NCBI GenBank assembly: GCA_041191145.1
Contig: JBEEPK010000001.1
Coordinates: 10,626-74,625, forward strand
Direction: 5' to 3'
Length of the DNA: 64,000 nt
From: UBA961 sp041191145
GTDB taxonomy: Bacteria; Bacteroidota; Ignavibacteria; Kapaibacteriales; UBA961
Below are positions 45,493 through 54,577 of the stretch, in pieces; within the stretch, counting starts at the first letter, position 1; each line of letters opens with the position of its first letter. Position numbers and translations under genes: made by a program. The notes below the pieces were generated by a model, which worked only from the letters and a program-made list of their open reading frames with translations, was not told where the DNA came from and did not search any database.

Positions 45493-48249
45493 TTATTCTT
45501 CTTCTATCGGAGTCTGAATATAGATCTTAACAGTTCTATTATACAATCTGCCTTCTGGCAATTCATTGATAAAGAATGGTAAATCTTCACCAACACCTTT
45601 TGATTCCAAAACTTGGAATTGACCTCTCGTTGCATTACGAATTGCAGTTTCTACTGTCTTTGCGCGATTGGTAGACAATTTCGCATTTGATTCAAACATA
45701 CCAATTACGTCAGTATGTCCTTCTACGGAGATCTCAGACTTGGGCATTGTGCGAGTAAATACAAATTCCTTCATGATACGCTCATTAAATGGACCTGCAT
45801 CATAACGATTGAATGGGAAGAGTACGAGCTTATAACTTTCGCGAGTTTTTGCACCTGCTTTCTCAACTTTTACGCCAGGCTTATTCTTCACTATCATCAC
45901 TTTAATCATGATCGGTTCTGAAGCACATTCAGTACCATTGATGCTCTTTACGATAAGTCTTGCTGAAAATGCACCTTCATCATTGATTGATTCTTCCAAT
46001 TTGGCTCCGGCAGCATTTTTCCAGTCCCAAGTATATGTTTTTTCTGACTTTCCGACTTTAGTGAGAGTAATCCACTCACCATCACCGCGCTTGACTTCGA
46101 TTCTGCGTGATTCAACCAATCCTTCATCAATACCATTATCCAATTGGAAATCCATCGTCAAAGGTGTTGGGAAGATTGTAGGCTCACGGTCGATCAGAGG
46201 CTTACGAACTTGCCAAAGATCTTCTTCGGAACTACTTGCGAATGTAAGTTCAGTTCTACGATTTTCGACATTACTATACAATTTACTCTGAGGATCTTTA
46301 TCGCTTGTTTTAGAAGCAACCAATGCATCAGGAAGATTGCGTTTTTCAAGCTTCATTCTGCTTTCTTCAATACCCCAAACATTCTTGAGATAATCATAGA
46401 CGATTTGAGCTCTTCTTTGAGAGAGATCCAAATCTTTTTCTCCTGGTGAAGTTTCATCATTACAACCTGTTACGGTTACGGAAACACTTGGATACTTCTT
46501 CAGGCGATAGCCATAAATATTCAATATGTCATAATACTTTTCAGGAGTATTTGCATCCTTATCACCTTTCACTCTTTCATCTGAGAAACCTGCTGTTTGC
46601 GCTGATGATGAGAATAAGCGATAGCGTGATGGGATTGTTGAAGAAGTAGAATCAAAGAATACATAAGGTAACAATGGGAACAAATCGATAGTTGCAACTT
46701 CTTCCAATACCAAGCCCTTCCATGATGCAAGATTTGGATTTTTCTTGCTAATACGCTTTATATAATCTGCATATTCCATCTCAGCAGAAATTTGTGGTTT
46801 TCTTCCGAGAGTAATTCGAACAGGTGGCTCTTCCTTTGATTGCTTTGCCTTTTCTTCATCATAAGTTGTTTCAGGCTTGATAATGGTCACAGTTTGAGAT
46901 TTTGTACCATACTTGTCATTTTGAGCCACTATTTCAAATTCAATTTTCTCTGATACATTGTCACCTGTGCCATAATCGGCATTTTGAACGATATATTGAA
47001 GCTCAGGTTTGCCTTGCTTTAATGAATCACGCTTAGATGTTCCAATATGCTTGTTCTTGATTGTCACTAGGGCAGGAATTCCTTCACCTGTACATTCATC
47101 AATCACAATAACTCTGAGAATAACTGCTCTTGAGAATGGCGGAACAAATGCCATGAATACATCTTGGCCACCTTGAGAACGCTCAAAAGATCTATCTGAA
47201 GAGAAATAAATAACATCGCCAGAAGCAGGGAATGATATAAATTCTTCATCGTCCTTTGAATTGATTCCAGGATATGGAATTGGTTCGGGTTTGGACCAGA
47301 TATTCTTTTCAGCATCTTTCAATGTTGTGAAATAGAAATCTTTTGCACCAAGATTTGGGATATGACCAGTTGAAGCAAAATACAGAGTCACTCCGTCTTT
47401 TGCGATGAAAGGTCCTAGTTCTTCTCCTGAAGTATTTACCGGAGCACCAAGATTTTTTGCCGGTTTCCAATTACCTGATTCTTCATCAAAATCTGCATAC
47501 CAAATATCATAATTGGTATTACCAGGGTCTGAGTCCGTATTATTTGGTCCCAAACGGTTTGAAGAAAAGTAAATACGATTTCCATCAGGAGAAAGAGATG
47601 GTTGTGAATCCCAGAAATTTGAATTTACTTCTTTCCCAAGATTGGACGGTCTGCCCCATTTAACACCGTCGATTTCTGTCAAATACAAATCACATGAACC
47701 AAATCCATCCGGACGATCGCATGCAGTAAAAATAAGTCTTTGACCATCGGATGAAATCGATGCAGCACCTTCATTATAGATGGTGTTAACTGTGTTCTTG
47801 CTATTTTTTGGCTCTGGCTCAATATTGAACAGTGAGTCAGCTTGGAATTCATCCAATCTACCTTCTTTTTTTGATGCCCAAAAGTCATCCGATGCCGGAC
47901 CACGATATTCTACATCATCACTTGACTTACTTCCCTTTCTATTCGATACGAAAAACAATGTTTTCCCATCAGCGGTAACCGTGGGTGCATACTCATCAGC
48001 ACCTGTATTGATTGCAGGACCAAGATTGATGATTTTGATATTCTTGGTTTTCAATGCATTTGCAGCATTGTCATCATCATCTGCTTCAATTGTTGCAGAA
48101 TAGAGATACAAAGGTTCATTGGGAGCGGATTCTCCGGCCTTTGTAATAGCATTGAGCAATTTACCTTCTAATCTACCAGCTATTGCTGACTGCGTAACAG
48201 TACTTGCAATAAGCATGAAGCTGAAGAGAAAGAGTAGTCGTTTTTTCAT
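45493..48249 (-). CDS. PD40 beta-propeller and tandem OmpA-like outer-membrane-associated protein
   Basis: A 918-residue envelope protein. After a signal peptide come at least five PD40/WD40-like propeller blades (about 85-105, 160-195, 213-235, 277-307, 335-370; for example YAPTVTADGKTLFFVSNRKG), a carboxypeptidase-regulatory-like domain (about 383-480), a first OmpA-like module starting FPLLPYVFFDS (524 onward) and a C-terminal OmpA domain with GHTDVIGMFESNAKLS and YNRTVKIYI. It should anchor to peptidoglycan. The layout resembles the type IX component PorE, but that protein also has TPRs, absent here. Paralogous in its double OmpA part to the protein at 21259-23406. Confidence 0.85.
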   Translation of the reverse strand: MKKRLLFLFSFMLIASTVTQSAIAGRLEGKLLNAITKAGESAPNEPLYLYSATIEADDDDNAANALKTKNIKIINLGPAINTGADEYAPTVTADGKTLFFVSNRKGSKSSDDVEYRGPASDDFWASKKEGRLDEFQADSLFNIEPEPKNSKNTVNTIYNEGAASISSDGQRLIFTACDRPDGFGSCDLYLTEIDGVKWGRPSNLGKEVNSNFWDSQPSLSPDGNRIYFSSNRLGPNNTDSDPGNTNYDIWYADFDEESGNWKPAKNLGAPVNTSGEELGPFIAKDGVTLYFASTGHIPNLGAKDFYFTTLKDAEKNIWSKPEPIPYPGINSKDDEEFISFPASGDVIYFSSDRSFERSQGGQDVFMAFVPPFSRAVILRVIVIDECTGEGIPALVTIKNKHIGTSKRDSLKQGKPELQYIVQNADYGTGDNVSEKIEFEIVAQNDKYGTKSQTVTIIKPETTYDEEKAKQSKEEPPVRITLGRKPQISAEMEYADYIKRISKKNPNLASWKGLVLEEVATIDLFPLLPYVFFDSTSSTIPSRYRLFSSSAQTAGFSDERVKGDKDANTPEKYYDILNIYGYRLKKYPSVSVTVTGCNDETSPGEKDLDLSQRRAQIVYDYLKNVWGIEESRMKLEKRNLPDALVASKTSDKDPQSKLYSNVENRRTELTFASSSEEDLWQVRKPLIDREPTIFPTPLTMDFQLDNGIDEGLVESRRIEVKRGDGEWITLTKVGKSEKTYTWDWKNAAGAKLEESINDEGAFSARLIVKSINGTECASEPIMIKVMIVKNKPGVKVEKAGAKTRESYKLVLFPFNRYDAGPFNERIMKEFVFTRTMPKSEISVEGHTDVIGMFESNAKLSTNRAKTVETAIRNATRGQFQVLESKGVGEDLPFFINELPEGRLYNRTVKIYIQTPIEEE

Positions 48250-48295
48250 GGCATAACCTTGAAGTGAAAAACGTAATGTATCTAATTGTTATTTT

Positions 48296-48823
48296 TTATT
48301 CTATCGGACCGATTGTACAAAGGACAAAACCTTTCTCAATCGCAGAACCTTCATTTACATGAATTTCTTTGATGATACCATTTATCGGAGATTTCAAAGC
48401 ATTCTCCATTTTCATGGCTTCGAGTACAAAGATGACTTCACCCTTCTTTACAGTTTGGCCAATTGTAACATTGATTACCTTCAGTAATCCCGGCATGGGA
48501 GCATTCACCTTCACAATGGAAAGTAAGGAAGCAGCTCCTGACTTGATGATTGTGCCATACTCGTACTGCCTATTATCACTCACTTTTGAAGAATATGTAT
48601 ATCCATTCAGTGAAATGTCAATACCTTGATGCGTTTTAGTGGCTATCACAATATGTCTCTCACTTGATGATTGATTGATCATTTCATAACACGATGGATA
48701 TTCAAGTAGTGAATGAACAATGAAGGCATCTTTACCAACAATGATTGACGAACCTTCCACAAAGATTGGATTATCTTTGTTTTCAGCGGAAAATTCTGCT
48801 TCGGCATGATAAGAAATTGCCAT
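48296..48823 (-). CDS. Biotin carboxyl carrier protein
   Basis: A 175-residue protein whose C-terminal 75 residues form a biotinyl domain: VNAPMPGLLKVINVTIGQTVKKGEV, and the biotin site EAMKMEN with K138. The N-terminal 90 residues are like those of the carrier subunits of propionyl/methylmalonyl- or acetyl-CoA carboxylases and oxaloacetate decarboxylase. No carboxylase or carboxyltransferase gene stands nearby, so its partner cannot be named. It precedes the PD40/OmpA gene by 46 bases on the same strand. Confidence 0.85.
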   Translation of the reverse strand: MAISYHAEAEFSAENKDNPIFVEGSSIIVGKDAFIVHSLLEYPSCYEMINQSSSERHIVIATKTHQGIDISLNGYTYSSKVSDNRQYEYGTIIKSGAASLLSIVKVNAPMPGLLKVINVTIGQTVKKGEVIFVLEAMKMENALKSPINGIIKEIHVNEGSAIEKGFVLCTIGPIE

Positions 48824-48923
48824 GACAGGATAAAGTAAGTGCGAACAGGAACTATTTCAACGCGGAAATTTAGACAAATTTTTCATTTTAGGCACCCATA
48901 TTGCATGTAAAGTTGTCCACATC

Positions 48924-49295
48924 ATGAAATTTCCACAGTTAATCAATGAATCATCTATGAATCAGAATAATGATTTTTACAATAGAGTGTATGACATAGT
49001 TCGCAATATACCTCGTGGAAAAGTAACGACTTATGGCATCATTGCTGGTTTTTTGGGTGCAAAAAGCTCCTCAAGACTTGTTGGTTGGGCTTTGAATGCG
49101 GTCATAGACAGAGTGGACATTCCATGTCACAGAGTGGTTAATCGATTAGGTGAATTATCAGGTAAAATGCATTTTGATCATCCAACTCAAATGAAAGACA
49201 GACTTCTTGCAGAGAATGTTTCATTTATCGGAGAAGCCGTAGATTTGACTAAACATCTTTGGAAGCCAGAAGATGCACTCGATGATTTACAGTAA
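48924..49295 (+). CDS. Short MGMT-family DNA-binding protein (alkyltransferase-like)
   Basis: A 123-residue protein equal to the C-terminal DNA-binding domain of O6-alkylguanine-DNA alkyltransferase: IPRGKVTTYGIIAGFLG, SSRLVGWALNAV (the arginine finger region) and IPCHRVVNRLGELSG. The N-terminal Ada/Ogt domain is missing. Alkyltransferase-like (ATL) proteins of this size usually have W or A in the PCHR motif; here the cysteine is kept. It may be an active single-domain alkyltransferase or an ATL-type lesion sensor. Start at 48924 or the in-frame ATG at 48957 are both possible; neither has a clear binding site. Confidence 0.82.
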   Translation: MKFPQLINESSMNQNNDFYNRVYDIVRNIPRGKVTTYGIIAGFLGAKSSSRLVGWALNAVIDRVDIPCHRVVNRLGELSGKMHFDHPTQMKDRLLAENVSFIGEAVDLTKHLWKPEDALDDLQ

Positions 49296-49316
49296 TTTCC
49301 ATAGGAATGAATTATC

Positions 49317-50036
49317 ATGAAAACAAATCGCAGAAACTTTATTGGGTCCGGAATTGCACTCGCAGGGATGGCTGCAACAACGGGATTGACAAATGCCCAA
49401 GATATCGATGCCACATCAGGTAATCTAACCAAACATGTATTACCAAGTTTACCTTATGAGTATTCTGAATTAGAACCATTCATAGATGCAATGACAATGG
49501 AATTACATCACTCCAAACATCATAAAGCATATGTTGATGGGCTAAATAAGGCAGAAGCAGAGCTTGCAAAAGCCAGAACCTCAGGAGATTTCACACTCAT
49601 TCAACATTGGTCAAAGCAATGTGCTTTTCATGGTGGAGGACATGCCCTTCATACTTTGTTTTGGCAATGCATGATACCACAATCGAAAGGTGGTGGCACC
49701 ATCATAGATGCTTCCCCAATCATGAATGCCATCAATGCATCATTCGGTTCTTTTGAACAATTCAAGAAACAATTCACGGCAGCGGCAATTGCCGTCGAAG
49801 GAAGTGGTTGGGCATTATTGCACTATCGCAAAGATGATGGAGCACTCATAATCTTGCAAGCAGAGAATCAGCATAAGTTATCAAGCTGGAATACAGTGCC
49901 CATTCTTGGAATCGATGTATGGGAGCATGCTTATTATCTGAAATATCAGAATAAAAGAGCTGACTATGTGAATGCTTGGTGGAATATCGTCAATTGGAAA
50001 GCAGTAAATGCATTTTATGAACAAGCGAAATTATAA
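49317..50036 (+). CDS. Tat-exported Fe/Mn superoxide dismutase
   Basis: A 239-residue superoxide dismutase. The first 28 residues (KTNRRNFIGSGIALAGMAA...) are a twin-arginine signal peptide. Metal ligands are H64 (in MELHHSKHH), H112 (in GGGHALHTLFW), D200 and H204 (in DVWEHAYY). The enzyme converts superoxide to H2O2 and O2, here outside the cytoplasm. Tat export suits an enzyme folded around its metal. Whether it takes Fe or Mn cannot be settled. AGGA lies about 10 bases before the ATG. Its stop directly abuts the stop of the convergent VanZ-like gene. Confidence 0.93.
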   Translation: MKTNRRNFIGSGIALAGMAATTGLTNAQDIDATSGNLTKHVLPSLPYEYSELEPFIDAMTMELHHSKHHKAYVDGLNKAEAELAKARTSGDFTLIQHWSKQCAFHGGGHALHTLFWQCMIPQSKGGGTIIDASPIMNAINASFGSFEQFKKQFTAAAIAVEGSGWALLHYRKDDGALIILQAENQHKLSSWNTVPILGIDVWEHAYYLKYQNKRADYVNAWWNIVNWKAVNAFYEQAKL

Positions 50037-50417
50037 TTACACTAATTTCTTATCTATTATTCTCCAATAAACCATTACGGCCATGCAAATGCCCAAACAA
50101 TCGGCGATGATATCACCAATTTCACTCGTCCTTCCAGGCACAAATGACTGATGAAATTCATCTGACAAAGCATACAAGCATCCTATGATCAAAATCCATA
50201 GGATGTTTTTTTTTGCATTCTTTCGCACATGGTCATGAACTGCCAAAGCCAATGTTGCCCCATAGAAGAAATAGGCGAAGAAGTGAAATATTTTGTCCTG
50301 CCACTGAAATGTGGTCATGACAAACGGTGTTTGTGGTAAAGAAGAAAAGTAATATATCCCCATCGAACAGAACAATGCTGGAATCTTGGCAAGATGCTTT
50401 AGTGTGGATTGCAACAT
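50037..50417 (-). CDS. VanZ-like family membrane protein
   Basis: A 126-residue protein with about four hydrophobic segments and the VanZ signature ALSDEFHQSFVPGR followed by GDIIADCLG. The VanZ family is named for a teicoplanin-resistance protein, but most members are of unknown function. It shares a one-base overlap (TGATG) with lpxA and ends the outer-membrane biogenesis operon. Confidence 0.85.
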   Translation of the reverse strand: MLQSTLKHLAKIPALFCSMGIYYFSSLPQTPFVMTTFQWQDKIFHFFAYFFYGATLALAVHDHVRKNAKKNILWILIIGCLYALSDEFHQSFVPGRTSEIGDIIADCLGICMAVMVYWRIIDKKLV

Positions 50418-51196
50418 CAACGAATGATGCCTTTTCGGGATGATCGTATAAAATCCATACAGGATGAAACTTCGGGAAGCATATTTGGATGTAATCGTTG
50501 ATATTCTTCAAGTCCATCTGTAGTATTCATTCCGGAAAAGAACACTGCCGAATACAATTCTTGAATTGCATCAATAGCTTCATTGGAGAATCCTCGTCTT
50601 CTCAATCCAATTTTATTAACTCCTTCTACCTTTGCAGGCTCTCTCCCAATGAGTGCATATGGTGCAACATCTTTGGTGACTTTACAATCGGCGCCAATCA
50701 TTGCATGATCACCGACACTACAGAATTGAATAACCTTCGCCAATCCACCAAGAATTACCCAATTACCAATTGAAACATGACCAGCCAATTGAGAAACATT
50801 ACTCATGATCACATGATCACCTACAGTGCAATCATGCGCAACATGACAATAAGCCATGATCAAACAGTCTGTTCCGATAATCGCTCTCCCTGTTGCCTCT
50901 GTTCCTCGATTCACCGTGGCACATTCACGAATGACGGTTCTATCACCAATAATGGCAAGGGTTTTTTCACCTTTGAACTTTAAATCTTGCGGAACAGCTC
51001 CTATGACCGCTCCTGGAAATATCGAACATTCAGATCCAATGCGAGACCCATTCATTAGAGTTGCATGCGCTGAAATGATTGCTCCATCACCTATTTCAAC
51101 ATCTGATTCAATCACGGAAAATGGTCCGATTGAGACATTGTGTCCAATTCGTGCTTCAGGTGCTACGCTAGCCAAAGGATGTATGAGTACAGACAT
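50417..51196 (-). CDS. lpxA: UDP-N-acetylglucosamine acyltransferase
   Basis: A 259-residue trimeric left-handed beta-helix acyltransferase. Hexapeptide repeats run from residue 10 to about 190 and the catalytic histidine lies in AYCHVAHDCTVGDHV; the C-terminal helical domain follows. It transfers 3-hydroxyacyl from ACP to UDP-GlcNAc, the first step of lipid A synthesis. Length matches E. coli LpxA (262). It follows the lpxC-fabZ fusion by 17 bases, which gives the usual lpxD-lpxC/fabZ-lpxA order. Confidence 0.96.
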   Translation of the reverse strand: MSVLIHPLASVAPEARIGHNVSIGPFSVIESDVEIGDGAIISAHATLMNGSRIGSECSIFPGAVIGAVPQDLKFKGEKTLAIIGDRTVIRECATVNRGTEATGRAIIGTDCLIMAYCHVAHDCTVGDHVIMSNVSQLAGHVSIGNWVILGGLAKVIQFCSVGDHAMIGADCKVTKDVAPYALIGREPAKVEGVNKIGLRRRGFSNEAIDAIQELYSAVFFSGMNTTDGLEEYQRLHPNMLPEVSSCMDFIRSSRKGIIR

Positions 51197-51213
51197 ATAT
51201 TCAAGATCGTGAA

Positions 51214-52617
51214 TTAAGCAGGTAATGTATCTACAATTGCGGCTGAAAGTTCGGCTTCGGCAACAAGGGTATCGCCGACATAACCCTTAGCACTCATTGC
51301 AAATGTATTGAATCTTTTTCCGGTCATGGTAACTTCCATAACCAATTGGTCACCCGGAATGACCGGTTTTCTGAATTTTGCATTATTAATTGCCATGAAA
51401 AATACCAATTTTCCTTCTTGATATGTATCAGAATTCAAAAGATATAATCCACCAACTTGTGCCATAGCTTCAATAATCAATACTCCAGGCATTATTGGTC
51501 TTTCAGGGAAATGTCCAGGAAAAAAAGGCTCATTGATCGTGACATTTTTATAGCCGATAATTTTCTTGTTTTCAGTATCAACTTCTGTGATTCTATCAAC
51601 CAACAGAAATGGATATCGATGAGGCATCACTTTCAAAATCTGATTGATATCTAAAACAGGAATAGGATTCTTGTTCACGGACTTTTTCTTACTCTTTTGC
51701 TCTTTATGTAATGCTCTGATCTTCTTAGCAAATTCTATATTAACGGCATGACCGGGTCTGGCAGCTAGAATTTGACCTTTGATTGGCGCTCCAATCAATG
51801 CTAAATCTCCAAGCATGTCCAAGAGCTTATGTCTTGCAGGTTCATTTTTGAATCGTAAAAGGCGATTGTTGAGTATACCATTATGACCCAATACGGCATT
51901 TTGTTCCATATCAAATTTTGTGAGCATTGAGCGCAATTCTTCATCCGGCATTTCTTTGTCCACAATCACAATCGCATTGTCCAATGAGCCACCTCGAATC
52001 AATCCCTGCTCATGCAGTATTTCTACCTCCGTGAGAAAGCAGAATGTTCTAGCAGGGGCAAAATCTCGCAAAAACTCAGATTGTAAGTCAAAAAGTCCTG
52101 AATGTTGACTCGCTAATGCTGAATTCTGATAATCAATCATGACAGTAATCCGGAAATCATCATTGGGTAAAGCAACAATTTCCGTTTGCTTTGATTCATT
52201 GACATAACGAAGCATTTGATCGATTTCCACAAATTCCCGTGGAGCTTTCTGATCCTCAAAGCCTGCTTGTAGTAAAACCTCCGCATAAGGTAGCGCACTT
52301 CCATCACCAATCGGCGGTTCATTCGCAGTTAGTTCCATTCGACAATTGTCAATTTCAAGTCCCACTAGCGCTGCAAGAACATGCTCAACAGTATGTACAC
52401 TTGCTCCATTGCAAGTAATTGTAGTACCACGAGCGATATCTGTCACATAATCCACAAGTGCAGGAATTTCAGGATTTCCTTCAAGATCTGTTCGAATAAA
52501 TCGAAAACCGTAATTCTCTGGTGCAGGATGAAATGTGATGGTAGAGGGATTACCTGTATGAAGACCAATGCCACTTAGTGACACGGGTTTCTTAATAGTT
52601 CTTTGATGGGCATTCAT
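51214..52617 (-). CDS. lpxC-fabZ: Fused UDP-3-O-acyl-GlcNAc deacetylase (LpxC) and 3-hydroxyacyl-ACP dehydratase (FabZ)
   Basis: A 467-residue bifunctional enzyme. The N-terminal LpxC part (about 1-310) has the zinc motif HTVEH (H75/H79) and RHKLLDMLGDLALIG with the remaining His and Asp; a Lys-rich linker (KEQKSKKKSVNK) leads to FabZ (about 325-467) with PHRYPFLLVDRI, the catalytic histidine in GHFPERPIMPG and EAMAQVGG. LpxC is the committed step of lipid A synthesis; FabZ dehydrates 3-hydroxyacyl-ACP, which uses the same acyl pool. This fusion is a Bacteroidota/Chlorobiota trait. ATG 52617 is used; a TTG lies 4 codons upstream. Confidence 0.96.
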   Translation of the reverse strand: MNAHQRTIKKPVSLSGIGLHTGNPSTITFHPAPENYGFRFIRTDLEGNPEIPALVDYVTDIARGTTITCNGASVHTVEHVLAALVGLEIDNCRMELTANEPPIGDGSALPYAEVLLQAGFEDQKAPREFVEIDQMLRYVNESKQTEIVALPNDDFRITVMIDYQNSALASQHSGLFDLQSEFLRDFAPARTFCFLTEVEILHEQGLIRGGSLDNAIVIVDKEMPDEELRSMLTKFDMEQNAVLGHNGILNNRLLRFKNEPARHKLLDMLGDLALIGAPIKGQILAARPGHAVNIEFAKKIRALHKEQKSKKKSVNKNPIPVLDINQILKVMPHRYPFLLVDRITEVDTENKKIIGYKNVTINEPFFPGHFPERPIMPGVLIIEAMAQVGGLYLLNSDTYQEGKLVFFMAINNAKFRKPVIPGDQLVMEVTMTGKRFNTFAMSAKGYVGDTLVAEAELSAAIVDTLPA

Positions 52618-52645
52618 GCATTGGCTCAATGTAATTTAGGGCAAA

Positions 52646-53713
52646 TTACGAGGTTTTTTGATTATCTAAAGCTTGTTCTAATTCTTTGATGCGCTGTTCC
52701 AAAGATGAAACCATGCGCAATATTTCAGGCAATTGCTGAGATGCAAATATTCTTCTCATCTCTTTACTACGCTCAATAGCAGGACTACCGAAGTAAATTC
52801 CTGATTGTTCTATACTTTGGGCAATTCCTGATTGGCCAAAAACTATAACTCCGTCTGCTGTTGACAAATGTCCAACAGTCCCTACTTGACCAGCAAATCG
52901 ATTTCTAGCTCCAATCTTTGCACTGCCAGCTATTCCAACTTGAGCGGCAAATGCGGTGTGTTCACCAATGCTAACATTATGTGCTATGTGAACCAAGTTG
53001 TCTATTTTAACGCCTCGAGAAATCAAAGTGGAATTCACCACCGAGCGATCAATCGTGGTATTGGCTCCTATTTCAACATCATCTTCAAGTATCACATTCC
53101 CAACATGCTTGATCTTTTCATATGATCCATCCGCATGTTCGATATATCCGAATCCATCAGAACCAATAACTGCACCAGAATGAATGATCACTCTATTGCC
53201 AATCTTTGTGTTAGAATAGCAAACCACATTGGGATAGACTATACAATCTTCACCAATAACTACATTCTCACCCAAAACAACATGAGGATGTATCATACTA
53301 CCCTTTCCAACGATGCAATGTTCACCAATGATAACACCGTCCAAGATTGTCGCTTCTGTTGCTATATGAGCACTTGGATGAATCCTGGCATTAGAGGAGA
53401 TGAATGGGGTATTTTTTAGATCAGGAAAGAAATATGAAATGAGCGAAGCAAATGCAGAATGAGGATCTTTTACTCGGATAAAAGCTTGATGTGCTTTTGG
53501 TTGCAGTGGAGCAGATTGAGACACAAGGATGCAATTGTGTGTGCAATATTCCACTAATGGAAAGAATTGTTTTCCAGAAACAAAGAGTATTTCACCCGGA
53601 TTTGGTTCTTCGATTCTTCCAATTCCATTCAAAACTATAGCCGAATCACCTTCAAGTTCAGCTTGAAGGAATTCGGCTATGTCTTGAACAGTATACTTTT
53701 TGGATAGCATCAT
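52646..53713 (-). CDS. lpxD: UDP-3-O-(3-hydroxyacyl)glucosamine N-acyltransferase
   Basis: A 355-residue trimeric acyltransferase: N-terminal uridine-binding domain (about 1-100), left-handed beta-helix of hexapeptide repeats, and a helical C-terminus (SLEQRIKELEQAL). The catalytic histidine lies in NLVHIAHNVSIGEH; FGYIEHADGSYEKIKHVGNV is a conserved loop. It adds the second hydroxyacyl chain in lipid A synthesis, after LpxC. It lies 3 bases after the preceding ompH gene and two adjacent ATG codons can serve as the start. Confidence 0.96.
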   Translation of the reverse strand: MMLSKKYTVQDIAEFLQAELEGDSAIVLNGIGRIEEPNPGEILFVSGKQFFPLVEYCTHNCILVSQSAPLQPKAHQAFIRVKDPHSAFASLISYFFPDLKNTPFISSNARIHPSAHIATEATILDGVIIGEHCIVGKGSMIHPHVVLGENVVIGEDCIVYPNVVCYSNTKIGNRVIIHSGAVIGSDGFGYIEHADGSYEKIKHVGNVILEDDVEIGANTTIDRSVVNSTLISRGVKIDNLVHIAHNVSIGEHTAFAAQVGIAGSAKIGARNRFAGQVGTVGHLSTADGVIVFGQSGIAQSIEQSGIYFGSPAIERSKEMRRIFASQQLPEILRMVSSLEQRIKELEQALDNQKTS

Positions 53714-53716
53714 ATT

Positions 53717-54556
53717 TTACGGCCTTTTGCCACCGGTAGTGTCAGCAGGTATTGGTTGAACCGGTTGCTCAGCCGGAGCTGTAGGTGGCTGATTCGGACT
53801 ATTTCCATTACTTGTAGAATCCAAAGTTGGAAGCTTAATCATATCCTGCAGACCATCCATGACCGAATCTTTCAATTTATCAAAAAGTCCTTTTTCTTCT
53901 TTCTTTTCTTCAGGAACCTCTGCAGGCTTGCGAGATCGAGTTCTTTTTGTTGATGAATTAGAGCTAGCAGCTGTTGATTTTTTGCTATTTCTTGGGTCTT
54001 TGTCGATAGCTTCCTGCTGTTGTTTTTCCATATCATCGACATTAATACCAAGTTTTTTCAGGACTTTGACAGTCAAATCATACTTTGGGTTTATAAATGC
54101 CAAGGGCTGAGTGGATTTATCCCATACGATATCATAATTATCTTCAAAGGATATTTCCTGAATTGCAGCATATATTTTCTCTTCAACACCTCGAAAAACT
54201 AGTGCAATTGCGGCATCATATTCACCATTCGGACCTAATTTTCTGGTGGCATATTCCTCACGCTCTTTTTTCTTCTTTTCAAGGTTTGCAATCTTCTCTG
54301 TTTTTTCTGTTTCAGTCCAAACAAGTCGATTTTTCTTTATCTCCAATTCAAGTTCATTGATCACTTTTTGTTGATCTTCAAGCTCTCTTTTCCAATTGTC
54401 AACCATTGTCTGGAGGCGCTGTTCTGCTTGTTTTGCCTCCGGAAATTTCTCACGAATTGTTTGTGAAGACACATAACCTACTTTCTGTGCATGAATAGCA
54501 CTGATGCTAAAAAGCATTGCAATGAATGCTAGAGAAAAATTCCGAATGGTCAACAT
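53717..54556 (-). CDS. OmpH/Skp-family periplasmic chaperone, long C-terminal tail
   Basis: A 279-residue exported protein (signal peptide ends near AIHAQ). Residues about 25-170 form a Skp-like domain: KVGYVSSQTIREKFPEA, a long coiled-coil arm (WKRELEDQQKVINELELEIKK) and DIVWDKS...YDLTVKVLKKLG, the end of the chaperone core. A tail of about 100 residues rich in Ser/Lys/Pro is unusual for Skp (about 160 residues). Skp holds unfolded outer-membrane proteins for the Bam complex. An AGGGGG site precedes the ATG. It is adjacent to a second, shorter copy. Confidence 0.88.
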   Translation of the reverse strand: MLTIRNFSLAFIAMLFSISAIHAQKVGYVSSQTIREKFPEAKQAEQRLQTMVDNWKRELEDQQKVINELELEIKKNRLVWTETEKTEKIANLEKKKKEREEYATRKLGPNGEYDAAIALVFRGVEEKIYAAIQEISFEDNYDIVWDKSTQPLAFINPKYDLTVKVLKKLGINVDDMEKQQQEAIDKDPRNSKKSTAASSNSSTKRTRSRKPAEVPEEKKEEKGLFDKLKDSVMDGLQDMIKLPTLDSTSNGNSPNQPPTAPAEQPVQPIPADTTGGKRP

Positions 54557-54577
54557 GATTTGCCCCCTGGACTTTGA

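Noticed and set aside
45493..48249. Naming the PD40/OmpA protein PorE of the type IX system
   Set aside because: It has propeller, regulatory-like and OmpA parts as PorE does, but lacks the TPR part and has a second OmpA module; kept as a comparison only.
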